A DNA stretch of 64,000 nt from an uncultured Lachnospiraceae bacterium (GCA_905234245.1 CAJOGN010000032.1:1-64000); one strand, 5' to 3'; counted from the first letter of the stretch, positions 16,603-26,931 are shown. Numbers and translations are program-made. The notes: a model not told the origin generated them from the sequence alone.

Positions 16603-17796
16603 CTACCTTACTCGTATCATCTTAACGATATCTAATGCTGCAGCCTTGCTATCATAGTCAGCTTCTGTCATTACATCTGTAACGAATCCAACCTCTCCAT
16701 CTACAATGCCCTCAACAAATTCCACCTTGCCAAACGCACCCTCAACATCACTCTTAGACGACTTAGTTCTTACGAAGTACGCACTCTCAACAACAGATGC
16801 ATCTGCAAGAACCTTTTTTTCTGGTTTCCACTCTAGGAATATATTCTCATCCTTGTGACGAGCCATCTCTACAATATCACCAACAACTGCTGATGCTGTT
16901 GGAAGTGAGCCGGCACCTGAACCGTAGAACATTCCGTCCCCTAGCATATTACCATGTACGAATATTGCGTTGAATACATCATTTACAGCGAATAATGGAT
17001 GCTCTGGTGCAAGCAAATATGGTGCAACTCTTGCAACATAAGTATCTCCTGTAGCTTTTGATGTAGCAAGCAGCTTAATATTTCTTCCAATTGCCTTAGC
17101 ATACTTAATATCATTAGAAGATATATTGCTGATACCCTCTGTTGGGATGTCAGTATATTCAACCTGCTGACCGCAGATAAGTGATGTAAGAATAGCAATC
17201 TTACGCTGTGCGTCGTGTCCTTCAATATCAGCAGTTGGATCCTTCTCAGCATATCCAAGCTCTTGAGCCTCCTTAAGCACATCCTCGAACTCGCTTCCAT
17301 CCTCTGTCATCTTAGTCATGATGTAGTTAGTTGTACCATTTACAATACCAGAGATTTCCTCAATCACATCACCAGTTAAGCACTCTAGAATTGGACGAAT
17401 AATTGGGATTCCGCCACCAACAGAAGCCTCGAATAAGAAGTTAACATTGTTGTCTCTTGCAGTCTTAATCAGGTCGGCGCCCTTGTCAGCCACAAGCGCT
17501 TTGTTACTTGTAGTTACATGCTTGCCATGCTCTAGCATTGCCTTAACAAATGTGTAAGCTGGCTCAACACCACCCATTGTCTCAACTACAATATCAACGC
17601 TAGGGTCGTTAGCAATAATGTTGTAGTCATCAACAACTAACTTCTCCCATGGCTCTCCAGGGAATTGTCTTCTGTCTAATACATACGCTACCTCTATCTT
17701 CTCTCCAACTCTCTTAGCGATTACATCCTCGTTAGTTGTAAGAACCTTATATACTCCTGAACCTATAGTTCCAAATCCCATTATTGCTACTTTCAT
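16603..17796 (-). CDS. hom: Homoserine dehydrogenase, short form without ACT domain
   Basis: Reduces aspartate semialdehyde to homoserine for threonine and methionine synthesis. The 397 aa include the NAD(P) motif GFGTIGSGVYKVL at residues 7-19, the catalytic region VNGTTNYIMTKM (~188-199) and DPTADIEGHDAQRKIAIL, and GAGSLPTASAVVGDI. The usual C-terminal ACT domain (common length ~430) is not evident, so feedback inhibition by threonine may differ. RBS AAAGGAG is upstream. It sits 32 bp downstream of the alpha/beta hydrolase and upstream of apgM, in one likely operon. Confidence 0.93.
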   Translation of the reverse strand: MKVAIMGFGTIGSGVYKVLTTNEDVIAKRVGEKIEVAYVLDRRQFPGEPWEKLVVDDYNIIANDPSVDIVVETMGGVEPAYTFVKAMLEHGKHVTTSNKALVADKGADLIKTARDNNVNFLFEASVGGGIPIIRPILECLTGDVIEEISGIVNGTTNYIMTKMTEDGSEFEDVLKEAQELGYAEKDPTADIEGHDAQRKIAILTSLICGQQVEYTDIPTEGISNISSNDIKYAKAIGRNIKLLATSKATGDTYVARVAPYLLAPEHPLFAVNDVFNAIFVHGNMLGDGMFYGSGAGSLPTASAVVGDIVEMARHKDENIFLEWKPEKKVLADASVVESAYFVRTKSSKSDVEGAFGKVEFVEGIVDGEVGFVTDVMTEADYDSKAAALDIVKMIRVR

Positions 17797-17828
17797 TTTC
17801 TACTCCTTTTTACTTTCCTTATTTTTAT

Positions 17829-18830
17829 TTATGCTCCATATACTTTCTTCAAGAATTCTAATACCATCTTCTCATATCCCTCTGGGTCAGAGTCAATTGA
17901 CAGTCCATGTGCTGCCCCAGGGAATTCATGATACTCACTATATCCTGAGTAGGCCTCATTCATTCTCTGACTATTAACTGGCAAGATAAAATCATCTGCT
18001 CCACCATGGGCAAAACAAATTGGCACCTTGCCGCTGCCCATATGTTCAATTGGTGCAATCTTCATATAGTTATATCCGAATAGTATTCGAGATATTACAC
18101 CTCCAAGACTTCCTAAGAAGCTAGGTAAATGGAACTTAACAGCCATTCCTTCCTTAACAACATTTTCAAGGTCGGCGTAGCCGCAGTCAGCCACAATAAA
18201 GTCAATATCTGGCTCATATTGCAACGCCGTAATACTTAGGCCGGTTCCCATAGACTCGCCATGGCAGCCAAGTGCTATGTTCCCTCCAAATCTTCGCCTT
18301 GTATCCTTAATTACCGCCATCAAATCCTTGGACTCTTCTCTGCCAAATGTGGTGAGGGTCTTAACATTTTCACCATGACGACGGTCATCATAGATAACAC
18401 AGTTATAGCCATGCCTACGGAATATAGTAGCATATTTCATAGAGCCATGTCTATTATATGTATATCCGTGGCTAATGATTATGAATCGCTGGCCGTTGCA
18501 GTTGTCTGGTCCACCTTCAGCTCTATATTCCTCTCTCGCCTTAGGCCCCTCTGACAAATGCGTCTTAGGATTCTTGTAATCATACTCGTCTATTCTACCA
18601 TATTCATCCATATAATCATATGCTGGAAGAAACGAAGCATGAAGAACATAACCTTCATCTGTAGTGATGGTATAAACTGAGGAAGGATTCATATCACATT
18701 TCTTAACCTCATTGTTCCACGCATCCTCCATTGACGTCTTCTTAGGATGGGTTGTTACGGCTGCCGTATACACGCCAAAGCCTAAGATAAATATAACTAT
18801 TGCCCCACAAATTATTAACGCTATCCACAT
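17829..18830 (-). CDS. Membrane-anchored alpha/beta hydrolase
   Basis: Serine hydrolase of unknown substrate, 333 aa. A single N-terminal membrane segment (residues ~2-25) suggests it faces the outside. The nucleophile elbow is CHGESMGTGL (GxSxG), the acid is probably in HGGADDFILP, and the His in PGAAHGLS. The block ISHGYTYNRHGS supplies the oxyanion-hole HG. RBS AGAAGGAG lies before the ATG. It appears to lead an operon with hom and apgM, though no functional link is obvious. Confidence 0.82.
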   Translation of the reverse strand: MWIALIICGAIVIFILGFGVYTAAVTTHPKKTSMEDAWNNEVKKCDMNPSSVYTITTDEGYVLHASFLPAYDYMDEYGRIDEYDYKNPKTHLSEGPKAREEYRAEGGPDNCNGQRFIIISHGYTYNRHGSMKYATIFRRHGYNCVIYDDRRHGENVKTLTTFGREESKDLMAVIKDTRRRFGGNIALGCHGESMGTGLSITALQYEPDIDFIVADCGYADLENVVKEGMAVKFHLPSFLGSLGGVISRILFGYNYMKIAPIEHMGSGKVPICFAHGGADDFILPVNSQRMNEAYSGYSEYHEFPGAAHGLSIDSDPEGYEKMVLEFLKKVYGA

Positions 18831-18888
18831 ATCGGTCTCCTTCTTATGTAAACTTCTCCCAGAGAACTCATACTACGTAATTCTCTAA

Positions 18889-20866
18889 TTATGGCACCTT
18901 ATATATTGTATATCCTTCAACTGTATCAATCTTAAGCAGATTGTAAGCATCCAGATTCTTGTCGCTTAATATATAGTTCACACCCAGCTTAGACAAGTCG
19001 CCACGATTGACATTGATAATGACCATATCAGGCGGGTCCTTCTCTACTAACTCAAATGATGTATTATCATTTGTTACATTCATTAGAATGTGAGCATATC
19101 TATTGTAAATGTCCTTATGAGCGCCACCTTCATCAATCTTCTCCCACAACTCAAGGTTAGGGTAGGTGTTGGTTGAATTAATTGTTCTAGCCCCCACCAT
19201 AATTGGCACGTTGTTAATGACATAATTATCACTTACCACCATCCATATTGCATTGTGATTAGTGTAGCTAATATTTCCTATAGCATTAACCGACTGCCCT
19301 GGCATCCCTCTGTAATGGATTAACGCTAAGTCCACTCAATGCAATTATACATATAATAACAATAGATATCTTCTCTATTCGAGAAGCAGTTACAACCTTG
19401 CTGCTCCTATTATCTTCCCCAAGGAATCTAATAATTAACAGTATATCAATAAAGCCAACTATCTCCATTATTCTCATGGATAGGGAGTGACTAAGTAGCG
19501 TAATCTTAGCAAGTATCTCAGGAAATCCTACTAAGCAAAACGCAAGCAAAATCCCCTCAACAACTATTAATAATATATATAACAGGTCAGCCTTCCTCTT
19601 CCTAATCATGCTATATATAGCACATATTATTCCAAGAGGGAACAGTGAGAAAAATACTGCCGAGTCGCAAACATTACTGTCTGCAGGCACTATGTTAACA
19701 TCATCTATTGGAGTGAAGATACTAGCTATATAGAAGAACAAATCCTTAACAGATGATTCTCCACCAGTATCAACTCTGGCGCCAGGATAGACAGTTCCCA
19801 TTGCCGCCTTAAAGGTGTCCAAAGAATGGTACACCACTAATGCACCCACAATTGCGAACACCACTACACTTGCTATAAGAAGCAGTACATCTAATTTCTT
19901 AAATAGCTTACGGGAATCAACAATTACATATATTGCCAACACCCCGAATATATAGGCTAGTGGAATCTGCTGCGCCGGGTAATATGCTAAGAGATAACCC
20001 ATGGCACTGTATGCAATTCCCAATGCAATTACTACCTTAAGCCAGGTCTTATCAACTCTTACAAGATAGTATAACAGTACTAATGCGAGCTGTCCGAATA
20101 TGAACATTTCCACGAGTCCATTGGTACTATACCACCACTGAACGGTCTGGGAAAATGTTATTAGTACGCCGTAAGCGCAAGCTAACACCTTCTTCTTATT
20201 AGTAAGCAGCTTGCCGAATTCGTAGGATACAAGGAACAATACAACTGTTCTTGATGTCCAATAGAAGGCAAGTCCCATTGTGTTGCCAAGCAGCATATAG
20301 CCCCACAAGAATGGGCGAAACAGTGTGGCTAACGAAAAACTAGGAGCGGCATATAATGTAGTTACATCTGTTGCCGTTCCCCTTATAATATCAGATACAG
20401 ACTTGAAATCATTATAATCCTGTGAGAAATTCATAGGGGTAAGTACTGCGAATTCATCTCCTCGAATCCTTCGAGGAACGCCGAATAGTGTACCGCTACT
20501 CATAAGCTCCGATGTGGTTGTATGAGCCTTGCCGAAGAACACATCATACATACCAATTGAGGAGCCGCTTAGCTCGAATAATGTACATCCTAGTATAATC
20601 ACTGCTCCTATGACAAATCTGAATCTATCAATATAAATAAATATATACTTAAACTTCTCGAACAGGAGAAATACAATTAGGGCTACTGCGAAGAATAACA
20701 GCAGCTTAACTAACAGCTTTCCTCCAATATCACCAGCCAGCAGGCCTACTCGCTGGTCAGTAAGAAATTGATGACGCATTTCCAATATCAAGTCAAAATA
20801 TACAGCTATAAATGCGGAAAGAAATATATATATTCCATATCTTCCCAGTATATTCTTAACCTTCAT
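18889..20866 (-). pseudogene. Frameshifted large membrane protein (GT-C/YfhO-like), paralogue of 43706-45835
   Basis: Two ORFs (19286-20869 and 18889-19335) together match the intact 709-aa plus-strand paralogue end to end. The first has the multi-membrane region with IRGDEFAVLTPMNFSQDYND; the second has the C-terminal domain (NSTNTYPNLELWEK...GVNYILSDKNL). They join where CAGAGGGATG would read in frame as CAGAGAGGGATG, giving QRG against QKG in the paralogue. This suggests loss of one AG from a short AG run. A TTG heads the ORF-track frame, but the ATG at 20866 with GGAG 7 nt upstream is the likelier start. The Asp-Glu pair in the first outside loop resembles GT-C glycosyltransferases, which is inference. 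Confidence 0.75.
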
Positions 20867-20887
20867 CAATCAACTCCATCTAACTAA

Positions 20888-21829
20888 TTATTTGCCAATC
20901 TTGCTCTTGAGCTTATCCGCAATCTCCACAAGCTTCATCTCGAAGTCCTGTCTGTTCTTCCATGTAATTGTATGAAGAATCATACCCGAGAAGAAGGATA
21001 CAATTCCAATTAGAATTGAGATACAGCTTACAATCAATGTCGGAATCTTAGGCACAAGTCCAGTCTTAACGAACTCCACAATTATAGGAATCATAAAGCC
21101 TACTCCAAGAGCGATAAATATTAGGGCAATCATTCCGAAGAAAAACATTGGCTTGTATGTTCTAAGCAGCTTAATTATGGTAAATATTACTTTGAATCCA
21201 TCAGAATATGTGTTGAGCTTAGACTCACTTCCTTCTGGTCTGTCTCTATATTCTATAACAACATTTTCCAGATACATATTCTTGTCAACTGCGTGAATCG
21301 ACATCTCAGTCTCAATCTCGAAGCCCTGTGACAACACTGGGAAGGACTTGACGAACTGATATGAGAATGCTCTGTATCCTGTCATAATATCCTTGATGTT
21401 AGAGTGGAACAACGTATTAATTGACCATCTTACAATGGAGTTACCGAAGTTGTGAAATGGTCTCTTGTTCTCTTGGAAATATGTAGAGGAAAGTCTATCT
21501 CCTACAACCATATCCACATTCTTATTAAGGACAGCATCAGCCATCTCTCTGGCATTATCTGCTGGATATGTGTCATCACCATCTGTCATAAGATAGCATT
21601 TGGCATCGATATCGCGAAACATTCTTCGAATAACATTTCCCTTACCCTGCTGGTACTCATGACGAACTACAGCCCCAGCCTTAGCTGCAATCTGCGCTGT
21701 GTCATCGCTAGAATTGTTGTCGTATACATAGATTACGGCTTCAGGAAGTACTGCCTTGAAATCCTTAACAACCTTCTCTATTGTCTGGGACTCGTTGTAA
21801 CATGGAATTAGTACTGCAATTTCATCCAT
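20888..21829 (-). CDS. Polyprenyl-phosphate glycosyltransferase (GT2, DPM1/GtrB-like)
   Basis: Likely moves a sugar from a nucleotide donor to undecaprenyl phosphate at the cytosolic face. 313 aa: the GT2 domain starts with VLIPCYNESQTIEKVV, has YDNNSSDDT and the DxD-like TDGDDTYP near residue 82, then two C-terminal membrane segments (~230-285), the GtrB plan. AAAAGGAG precedes the ATG, which shares one base with the stop of the DUF2304 gene. Together with DUF2304 and the GT-C-like protein it forms a typical three-component unit: polyprenyl-sugar synthase, small helper and membrane transferase. Confidence 0.88.
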   Translation of the reverse strand: MDEIAVLIPCYNESQTIEKVVKDFKAVLPEAVIYVYDNNSSDDTAQIAAKAGAVVRHEYQQGKGNVIRRMFRDIDAKCYLMTDGDDTYPADNAREMADAVLNKNVDMVVGDRLSSTYFQENKRPFHNFGNSIVRWSINTLFHSNIKDIMTGYRAFSYQFVKSFPVLSQGFEIETEMSIHAVDKNMYLENVVIEYRDRPEGSESKLNTYSDGFKVIFTIIKLLRTYKPMFFFGMIALIFIALGVGFMIPIIVEFVKTGLVPKIPTLIVSCISILIGIVSFFSGMILHTITWKNRQDFEMKLVEIADKLKSKIGK

Positions 21830-22251
21830 TATTCTTCTCCTTTTGTTTTCTCTTTCTTGTCTTCATCTTCTTCAAGCATTACGCCTTCGCCGCTTGGTGT
21901 TCCAGCGGCAATCATATCATCTATCCTCTTATTGAGTATTCCAACCTCCTGGGTAAGTCTCTTGACTCGCCTTGTAAGATTGGATATTACAATTGTCTGA
22001 GAAAATATTATCATTAGCACGAATAGGAAGCCTACGAAAAAAAGCATATTAATCGGAAGCTCGATTCCTAATAGCTTCGACAAGCCCTGGAGCCATTCCT
22101 TGTTGGCAGCAAATATAATCACCAAAACGCCGACTAAGAACCATACTAGGGCATACTTTAGCTCAAGTCGTCTGACTCGTACCAGATTGCCTATATACAG
22201 AATCCCCAATCCTGCCAATATTATAATTATAACTTGTATTTCTGTTGTCAT
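21829..22251 (-). CDS. DUF2304 membrane protein
   Basis: 140 aa with three hydrophobic helices (~5-22, 32-50, 68-90) and a charged coiled-coil-like tail (LTRRVKRLTQEVGILNKRIDD). This is the usual layout of DUF2304 proteins, which are regularly found beside DPM1-like glycosyltransferases and polysaccharide genes; their role is unknown (possible partner or flippase helper). It overlaps the downstream glycosyltransferase start by one base. The family B hairpin at 22273-22338 separates it from the upstream gene. Confidence 0.82.
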   Translation of the reverse strand: MTTEIQVIIIILAGLGILYIGNLVRVRRLELKYALVWFLVGVLVIIFAANKEWLQGLSKLLGIELPINMLFFVGFLFVLMIIFSQTIVISNLTRRVKRLTQEVGILNKRIDDMIAAGTPSGEGVMLEEDEDKKEKTKGEE

Positions 22252-22272
22252 ACTTTCTACCTTATTTCTGAA

Positions 22273-22338
22273 GATGATTTCACAAAAGTCTGTCCGCTCA
22301 TACAGAAAATCGCTTGCCAGACTTTTGCTGAAATCATC
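22273..22338 (-). terminator. Hairpin, family B copy 3
   Basis: Outer arms GATGATTTCA/TGAAATCATC and inner arms CAAAAGTCTG/CAGACTTTTG enclose the exact loop CGCTCATACAGAAAATCGC (22295-22313). It lies just after the GT2 stop and just before the DUF2304 start on the minus strand. Confidence 0.75.
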
Positions 22339-22345
22339 TGCTTTA

Positions 22346-23038
22346 CTATGCCGAAATGGCTGCCATTACGCATGCCAAGGATACTTTAATCATATAATAG
22401 ACGGAGCGTTTCGGCGAGATGGATGAGGTTCCAGCCTGCCTCTCTTTCATTACTACAGGTATCTCCTCTACGCTCCAGCCCTTCTTAACAATAGTTACTG
22501 CCGTCTCCGGCTCAGGATAATCCTTAGGATATTCCTCTGCAAAATATTCTATAATATCTCTTCCAACCATTCTCATACCAGAGGTTGGGTCAGTTATCCT
22601 CTTGCCTGTTAATATCTTGATTAATACAGTAAAATACTTGATGCCAAATCGTCTTAGTCCAGAGGACTGAAAGCCCTGCTTCTCAATGTATCTTGATCCA
22701 ATTAACATTCCTGTTCCATGCTCTTCCATATATCTTGCCATAGTTCCAAGAAATGCTGCATCATGCTGACCATCACCATCAACCTGAATGGCATAGTTAT
22801 AGCCATATCTCTTAGCATAGAGATAGCCCGTCTGAACAGCCGCTCCAATACCACTGTTAATTGGAAGATTAACCACATTGAAGCCATGCTCTAGGCACAG
22901 CTTGTAGGTGTCATCCCTTGAGCAGTCGTTGATTACAACGTAGTCAAATTCAGGCGCATTTTCTATTATATCATTCACTGTATTAACAATACAACCGGCC
23001 TCGTTAAAGGCCGGTATTATAACTAATTTATCTTTCAT
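22346..23038 (-). CDS. GT2 glycosyltransferase (DPM1-like, soluble)
   Basis: Likely uses a nucleotide sugar to glycosylate a lipid carrier. 230 aa, no C-terminal membrane pair. The GT2 start is VIIPAFNEAGCIVNTVNDII, then VINDCSRDDT and the metal-binding QVDGDGQHD near residue 84; GTGMLIGSRY is conserved in DPM1 relatives. It begins 3 bp after the stop of the glucosaminidase gene with no strong ribosome site of its own, suggesting translational coupling to that gene. Confidence 0.87.
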   Translation of the reverse strand: MKDKLVIIPAFNEAGCIVNTVNDIIENAPEFDYVVINDCSRDDTYKLCLEHGFNVVNLPINSGIGAAVQTGYLYAKRYGYNYAIQVDGDGQHDAAFLGTMARYMEEHGTGMLIGSRYIEKQGFQSSGLRRFGIKYFTVLIKILTGKRITDPTSGMRMVGRDIIEYFAEEYPKDYPEPETAVTIVKKGWSVEEIPVVMKERQAGTSSISPKRSVYYMIKVSLACVMAAISA

Positions 23039-23041
23039 AGA

Positions 23042-24559
23042 TTATACAGCTATTCTCCCCTCATTCATTCCATCCCTAAGATTCCATCCAAAGGCATTTC
23101 TTAAGTCCTCATAATTACTAACATAAGTCCATAAGTCGAAGTTCGCGCTGGCTCTTCTACCTTCATTCATTCCATTCTGTAGGAAATGTCTAAATACTGC
23201 CATATCATCATTACCTAAGGCTGCCGCCACATCAGGATTATGCTCTAAGTAATAATAATAGTCATATACTGGTGCGAAATCTGTATCCAAGAAGTAGTGC
23301 TCAGGCTCTACATAGTGGTCTATATAACTTGCATCTCTTCCCTCGCTCTTACCCGAGAACTGATAGTGGAAGTAATAATTACGCAAATCATTGCCAAAAG
23401 CTCTTCTAAGGTCAAGATATCTGTTTCTATATCCCTCAAAGTTGAATTCTCCTTTACCCTGACGACCTTCATACATTCCGTAATTAACAAAATGATACAA
23501 CATTCCAATATCATCATCTCCATATGCCGCCTTAACATCTGGATAGTGCTGCGTATAATAGTTATAATCATACACATTAGTAAAATCAATACCATACAAA
23601 GCTGTAACCTTGTCAGTAGAACCATTAGGAACCCAGCCCTGACGGTTATCCTCCTTGCAGCCATAGAATACAAAATGTCTTGTATAATTGCCAATTGTAT
23701 AACCATAGGCATTACGAAGGTCAACATAATTATTCTTATATACGTAAGGATTAAAGTACTCCATCGCCTGACGTCCCTCATCGATACCATTATTAACATA
23801 GTGTGCAATCAAGGCATATCCGTCGTTGGCAAAGGCATTTCTCACATCATCATAGTGCTCAAGGTAGAAATTAGGGTCATAAACCATGTTGTATTCAACA
23901 CCATTATACATAGTTGTAAATCCGTTAAATGTCCCTAGTTTATCCATATACTGGTGGCGAATCTTATATCCGTAATCAGCTCCTGATGCCCATCTGCCAC
24001 CTAAGTCCTCAACATAAGGCGCACATCCCCTTGATACATAGTTGAATCTAGGGTCAACACACCAGTTGTTTAGTGGGTCACGACTGGCATAAGCCTTAAG
24101 ATGCTGCACCTGAGCTCTAACACCAGTTCTTACATCAGGGAACCAGTTGAACTGACCAGGGTTAGAATCAACCGCTCCAATTCCCGCAAAGTTATAGGCA
24201 GCAATATCAACAGCCCCACCAAATCTTAAGAAGCCTGTCTCATTCATTGCCTGACAAAATGCTACCTCAACACGAACATTTTCGGCAGCACACTCTTCAA
24301 TATAAATTCTACAGAAATCGTCAAGTGTTGGTGCGTCTGAACCAGCATCTCTATAGAAGCTAGGGTATCTGGCATTGTTGTTATAATAGTTCATTAACTG
24401 TCCAATGGTTACATTAGACGGTCCCATTATTGGATATTTGTCTTCTGCAGCCACCTTGTTCATTGGCATCACAATTCCAGCAGCCAATGCTGTGCATAAG
24501 ACAAATACTATTATTGCTACCGATATTATCTTCTTACTAATTCTCTTACCAATCTTCAT
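23042..24559 (-). CDS. Secreted glucosaminidase-domain protein with C-terminal EGR repeats
   Basis: Predicted to cut the glycan backbone of peptidoglycan. 505 aa: signal/anchor segment (~10-33), glucosaminidase domain at ~45-215 with the likely catalytic Glu in AMNETGFLRFGG followed by YNFAGIGA. From ~218 to the end there are six repeat units of 40-50 residues (YDYxYYxxHYPDVxxAxG...HFxxxGxxEGR). The last unit is shortened by an in-frame deletion (FGWNL joined directly to RDGMNEGR). The protein ends EGRIAV. RBS GAGG lies upstream. It is placed between the amidase, whose array is closely similar, and a DPM1-like transferase. Confidence 0.87.
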   Translation of the reverse strand: MKIGKRISKKIISVAIIVFVLCTALAAGIVMPMNKVAAEDKYPIMGPSNVTIGQLMNYYNNNARYPSFYRDAGSDAPTLDDFCRIYIEECAAENVRVEVAFCQAMNETGFLRFGGAVDIAAYNFAGIGAVDSNPGQFNWFPDVRTGVRAQVQHLKAYASRDPLNNWCVDPRFNYVSRGCAPYVEDLGGRWASGADYGYKIRHQYMDKLGTFNGFTTMYNGVEYNMVYDPNFYLEHYDDVRNAFANDGYALIAHYVNNGIDEGRQAMEYFNPYVYKNNYVDLRNAYGYTIGNYTRHFVFYGCKEDNRQGWVPNGSTDKVTALYGIDFTNVYDYNYYTQHYPDVKAAYGDDDIGMLYHFVNYGMYEGRQGKGEFNFEGYRNRYLDLRRAFGNDLRNYYFHYQFSGKSEGRDASYIDHYVEPEHYFLDTDFAPVYDYYYYLEHNPDVAAALGNDDMAVFRHFLQNGMNEGRRASANFDLWTYVSNYEDLRNAFGWNLRDGMNEGRIAV

Positions 24560-24576
24560 TCTTATATCCTCAATAT

Positions 24577-26931
24577 CTATACCGCTACTCTTCCTTCAGC
24601 CTTACCAAATTCTATGTAATGTATATAGTATTTAGAAAGATTCCAACCAAATGCATTGCGAAGGTCCTCGTAATTACGAACATAAGTCCATAGGTCGAAA
24701 TCAGCGCTTGCTCTTCTTCCCTCATTCATTCCATTGGTAAGGAAGTGTCCAAATGTAGCCATATCGTCATATCCAAATGCTGCAGCAACATCAGGATTAT
24801 TCTGCTGATAGAAATCGTAATCATATACAGGTGAAAAATCTGTTCCCATAAAATTTGTCTCTGGATCAATTACCTCTGGACAAAAGCTTGCGTCTCTACC
24901 TTCTGCTTTACCACATAGCTCATAATGGAAGGCATAGGATATCATATTATTACCGTATTGTCTTCTTAAATCAAGATATCTATTCTTATATCCAATTACA
25001 TTGAAGTCATCAATGGCCTGTCTTCCCTCGTATATTCCTGTATTAGCGAAATGTTCAAGAGTAGATATGTCATCCTCTCCAAAGGCCATCTTAATATCAG
25101 CATAAGCATTTGTATAGAAATCATAATCGAATACTCCACCAAAATCAAAATTATGAAGCTTCGTAACCTTACCTACACGCTGATTATCATAGCCTAATGC
25201 CTCTCTGCCTTCAAACCATCCAGTATTCTCATAATGCATATAATAGCTTCTTAAATCCTTACCGAAATCGTTGCGAAGGTCTGCATATCTATTCTTATAT
25301 GATTGAACGCTGAAGTTGTCACAGGACTTACGTCCTTCACTCATACCATTCTGGCTAAAATGCCTTGCATAGCCTCTAAAGTCCCATCCGAAGGCATCAA
25401 TAAGGTCAGGATTATTGATTATATAATCATACATGTTAAAGACAAGTGAACCACTTCTATCCTCTGCTATTCCGTGCTCAATCCAGTGCTTAAAGCATTG
25501 CTGGTCAGTATAACCCCACAAATCCTCATTGAAGAATCTATATGTATTAACATCAAAGGCTCCTTCATACTGAGACAAATCCTCTTGTCCAAGCTTAAAA
25601 TACTCTGCAATAGCATCAGCCTCTCCAAGCTGTCTTAGGAAATTCTCATCACATAGTCTCTCGTAGTCTCCATCTATGAAGGCATGTTCAACAATTATTC
25701 CAGCAAAGCCTCTTGACTTGGCATTACGAATAATTGAATAATAATCAGTTCCATCTCCGTCAGAAGAATTCCTAATCTTGACGCCACGTTCAGCCATACC
25801 AAGAGCAACAATATTATTGTATATACAATATGATAAGCCTCTTCCAATATCACTTACTGTAGGATTGAAATTAGCATTAGGATAGTATACCTCGACACCT
25901 TGGCCACCACCTGAGTTCATATGAATACTTACAATAGCATTGGCGCCTACACTCTGCGCAAAATTAACTCTATTGATTAAGTCTTCTCCAACAGGATAGC
26001 CTGGTGCTGTATCATCATATCTTGTCATATATACAGTAACATCACCATATTGCTCAAGAACATTTTTACAATAGGTCGCAACACTTAAGTTAAGGTTCTT
26101 CTCAAGAAGTCCGCCGTAGGTTGCACCTGAATCATATCCACCATGACCTGGATCAAGTACTATAACAGTGTTGCCAGCCCCTGTATTAATTACATCATTA
26201 GAGCTTGCAGTCAATCCTGAAGAAGATAATAGCTTCTCGTCACTAGCCTCATTGTAAGACGCCTTGGTATTAACTACACCATTGCTCTCAACACTAAGTG
26301 TGCCATTAGCCTTCTCTAAGGCTTCTGATACAGTTGCCGCTGCAGCTGTTTTTCCATCTTCTGTAGTTACGTCGAAGCCTACCTCAGCAATGCTTTCATC
26401 AGTATCTTCATTGCCGCTTTCAATTGCAATAACATCATCAGGATTAGAATTATATTCAACTCCTACACCCCATGACACGTTAAGGTCAGCGTCAGATAGC
26501 GCTATGTTATTCTTCTCATTATCAATTATATATTCAAGCCCAACTAACTGGTATACACCCTCAGCCTTGCCTTCATATGATATGTCAAATGATAATGCCT
26601 CAGCCGACTTCTCATTACATCTTACCTGATATATATCTCCCGTAGAGGTGTTCTTATAAGTTAATACTCCTTCTACAAGCTTCTTATTACCATTACCAAT
26701 TCCCACAACTACCTGCTGGGCATCCGTAAGCTGCTGCTTAGATGATGCGATGGCAATATAGTTAATTAGATTATCTGATAATTTCTCACTAACTTCTGCC
26801 TCAAGTTCTTCTGGCTTATTAGCTGTACTAAATGCTGGTTCTGCTGCCGTAACAGGAAGTGCCATTCCAACAACCATAACCAAAGCCATTACTGCTGATA
26901 TTATTCTCCCCTTCAGCTTCTTGTTCATCAA
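24577..26931 (-). CDS. Secreted N-acetylmuramoyl-L-alanine amidase (Amidase_3) with C-terminal EGR repeats
   Basis: Zinc amidase expected to cut the muramic acid-peptide bond. 784 aa: signal peptide (~10-30), an N-terminal domain of unknown type (~30-250), then Amidase_3 (~255-440). The Zn ligands are His in LDPGHGGYDSG, Glu in GLLEKNLNLSV and His in VSIHMNSGGGQG; the catalytic Glu is in IIVEHAFIDG. From ~455 there are seven repeat units ending in EDR or EGR, the last ending EGRVAV at the C-terminus. RBS AAGGAG is 8 nt upstream, and an extended -10 lies further upstream. The repeats are shared with three other proteins of the window. Confidence 0.92.
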   Translation of the reverse strand: MMNKKLKGRIISAVMALVMVVGMALPVTAAEPAFSTANKPEELEAEVSEKLSDNLINYIAIASSKQQLTDAQQVVVGIGNGNKKLVEGVLTYKNTSTGDIYQVRCNEKSAEALSFDISYEGKAEGVYQLVGLEYIIDNEKNNIALSDADLNVSWGVGVEYNSNPDDVIAIESGNEDTDESIAEVGFDVTTEDGKTAAAATVSEALEKANGTLSVESNGVVNTKASYNEASDEKLLSSSGLTASSNDVINTGAGNTVIVLDPGHGGYDSGATYGGLLEKNLNLSVATYCKNVLEQYGDVTVYMTRYDDTAPGYPVGEDLINRVNFAQSVGANAIVSIHMNSGGGQGVEVYYPNANFNPTVSDIGRGLSYCIYNNIVALGMAERGVKIRNSSDGDGTDYYSIIRNAKSRGFAGIIVEHAFIDGDYERLCDENFLRQLGEADAIAEYFKLGQEDLSQYEGAFDVNTYRFFNEDLWGYTDQQCFKHWIEHGIAEDRSGSLVFNMYDYIINNPDLIDAFGWDFRGYARHFSQNGMSEGRKSCDNFSVQSYKNRYADLRNDFGKDLRSYYMHYENTGWFEGREALGYDNQRVGKVTKLHNFDFGGVFDYDFYTNAYADIKMAFGEDDISTLEHFANTGIYEGRQAIDDFNVIGYKNRYLDLRRQYGNNMISYAFHYELCGKAEGRDASFCPEVIDPETNFMGTDFSPVYDYDFYQQNNPDVAAAFGYDDMATFGHFLTNGMNEGRRASADFDLWTYVRNYEDLRNAFGWNLSKYYIHYIEFGKAEGRVAV

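Noticed and set aside
15327-17796. T-box or riboswitch upstream of hom/apgM
   Set aside because: The gaps are only 32 and ~67 bp, with no T-box or riboswitch core motif.
23297-23938. 213-aa plus-strand ORF and 162-aa minus-strand ORF (23320-23808)
   Set aside because: Both are shadows of the repetitive EGR-repeat coding sequence; the Ile/Val-rich product reflects codon periodicity.
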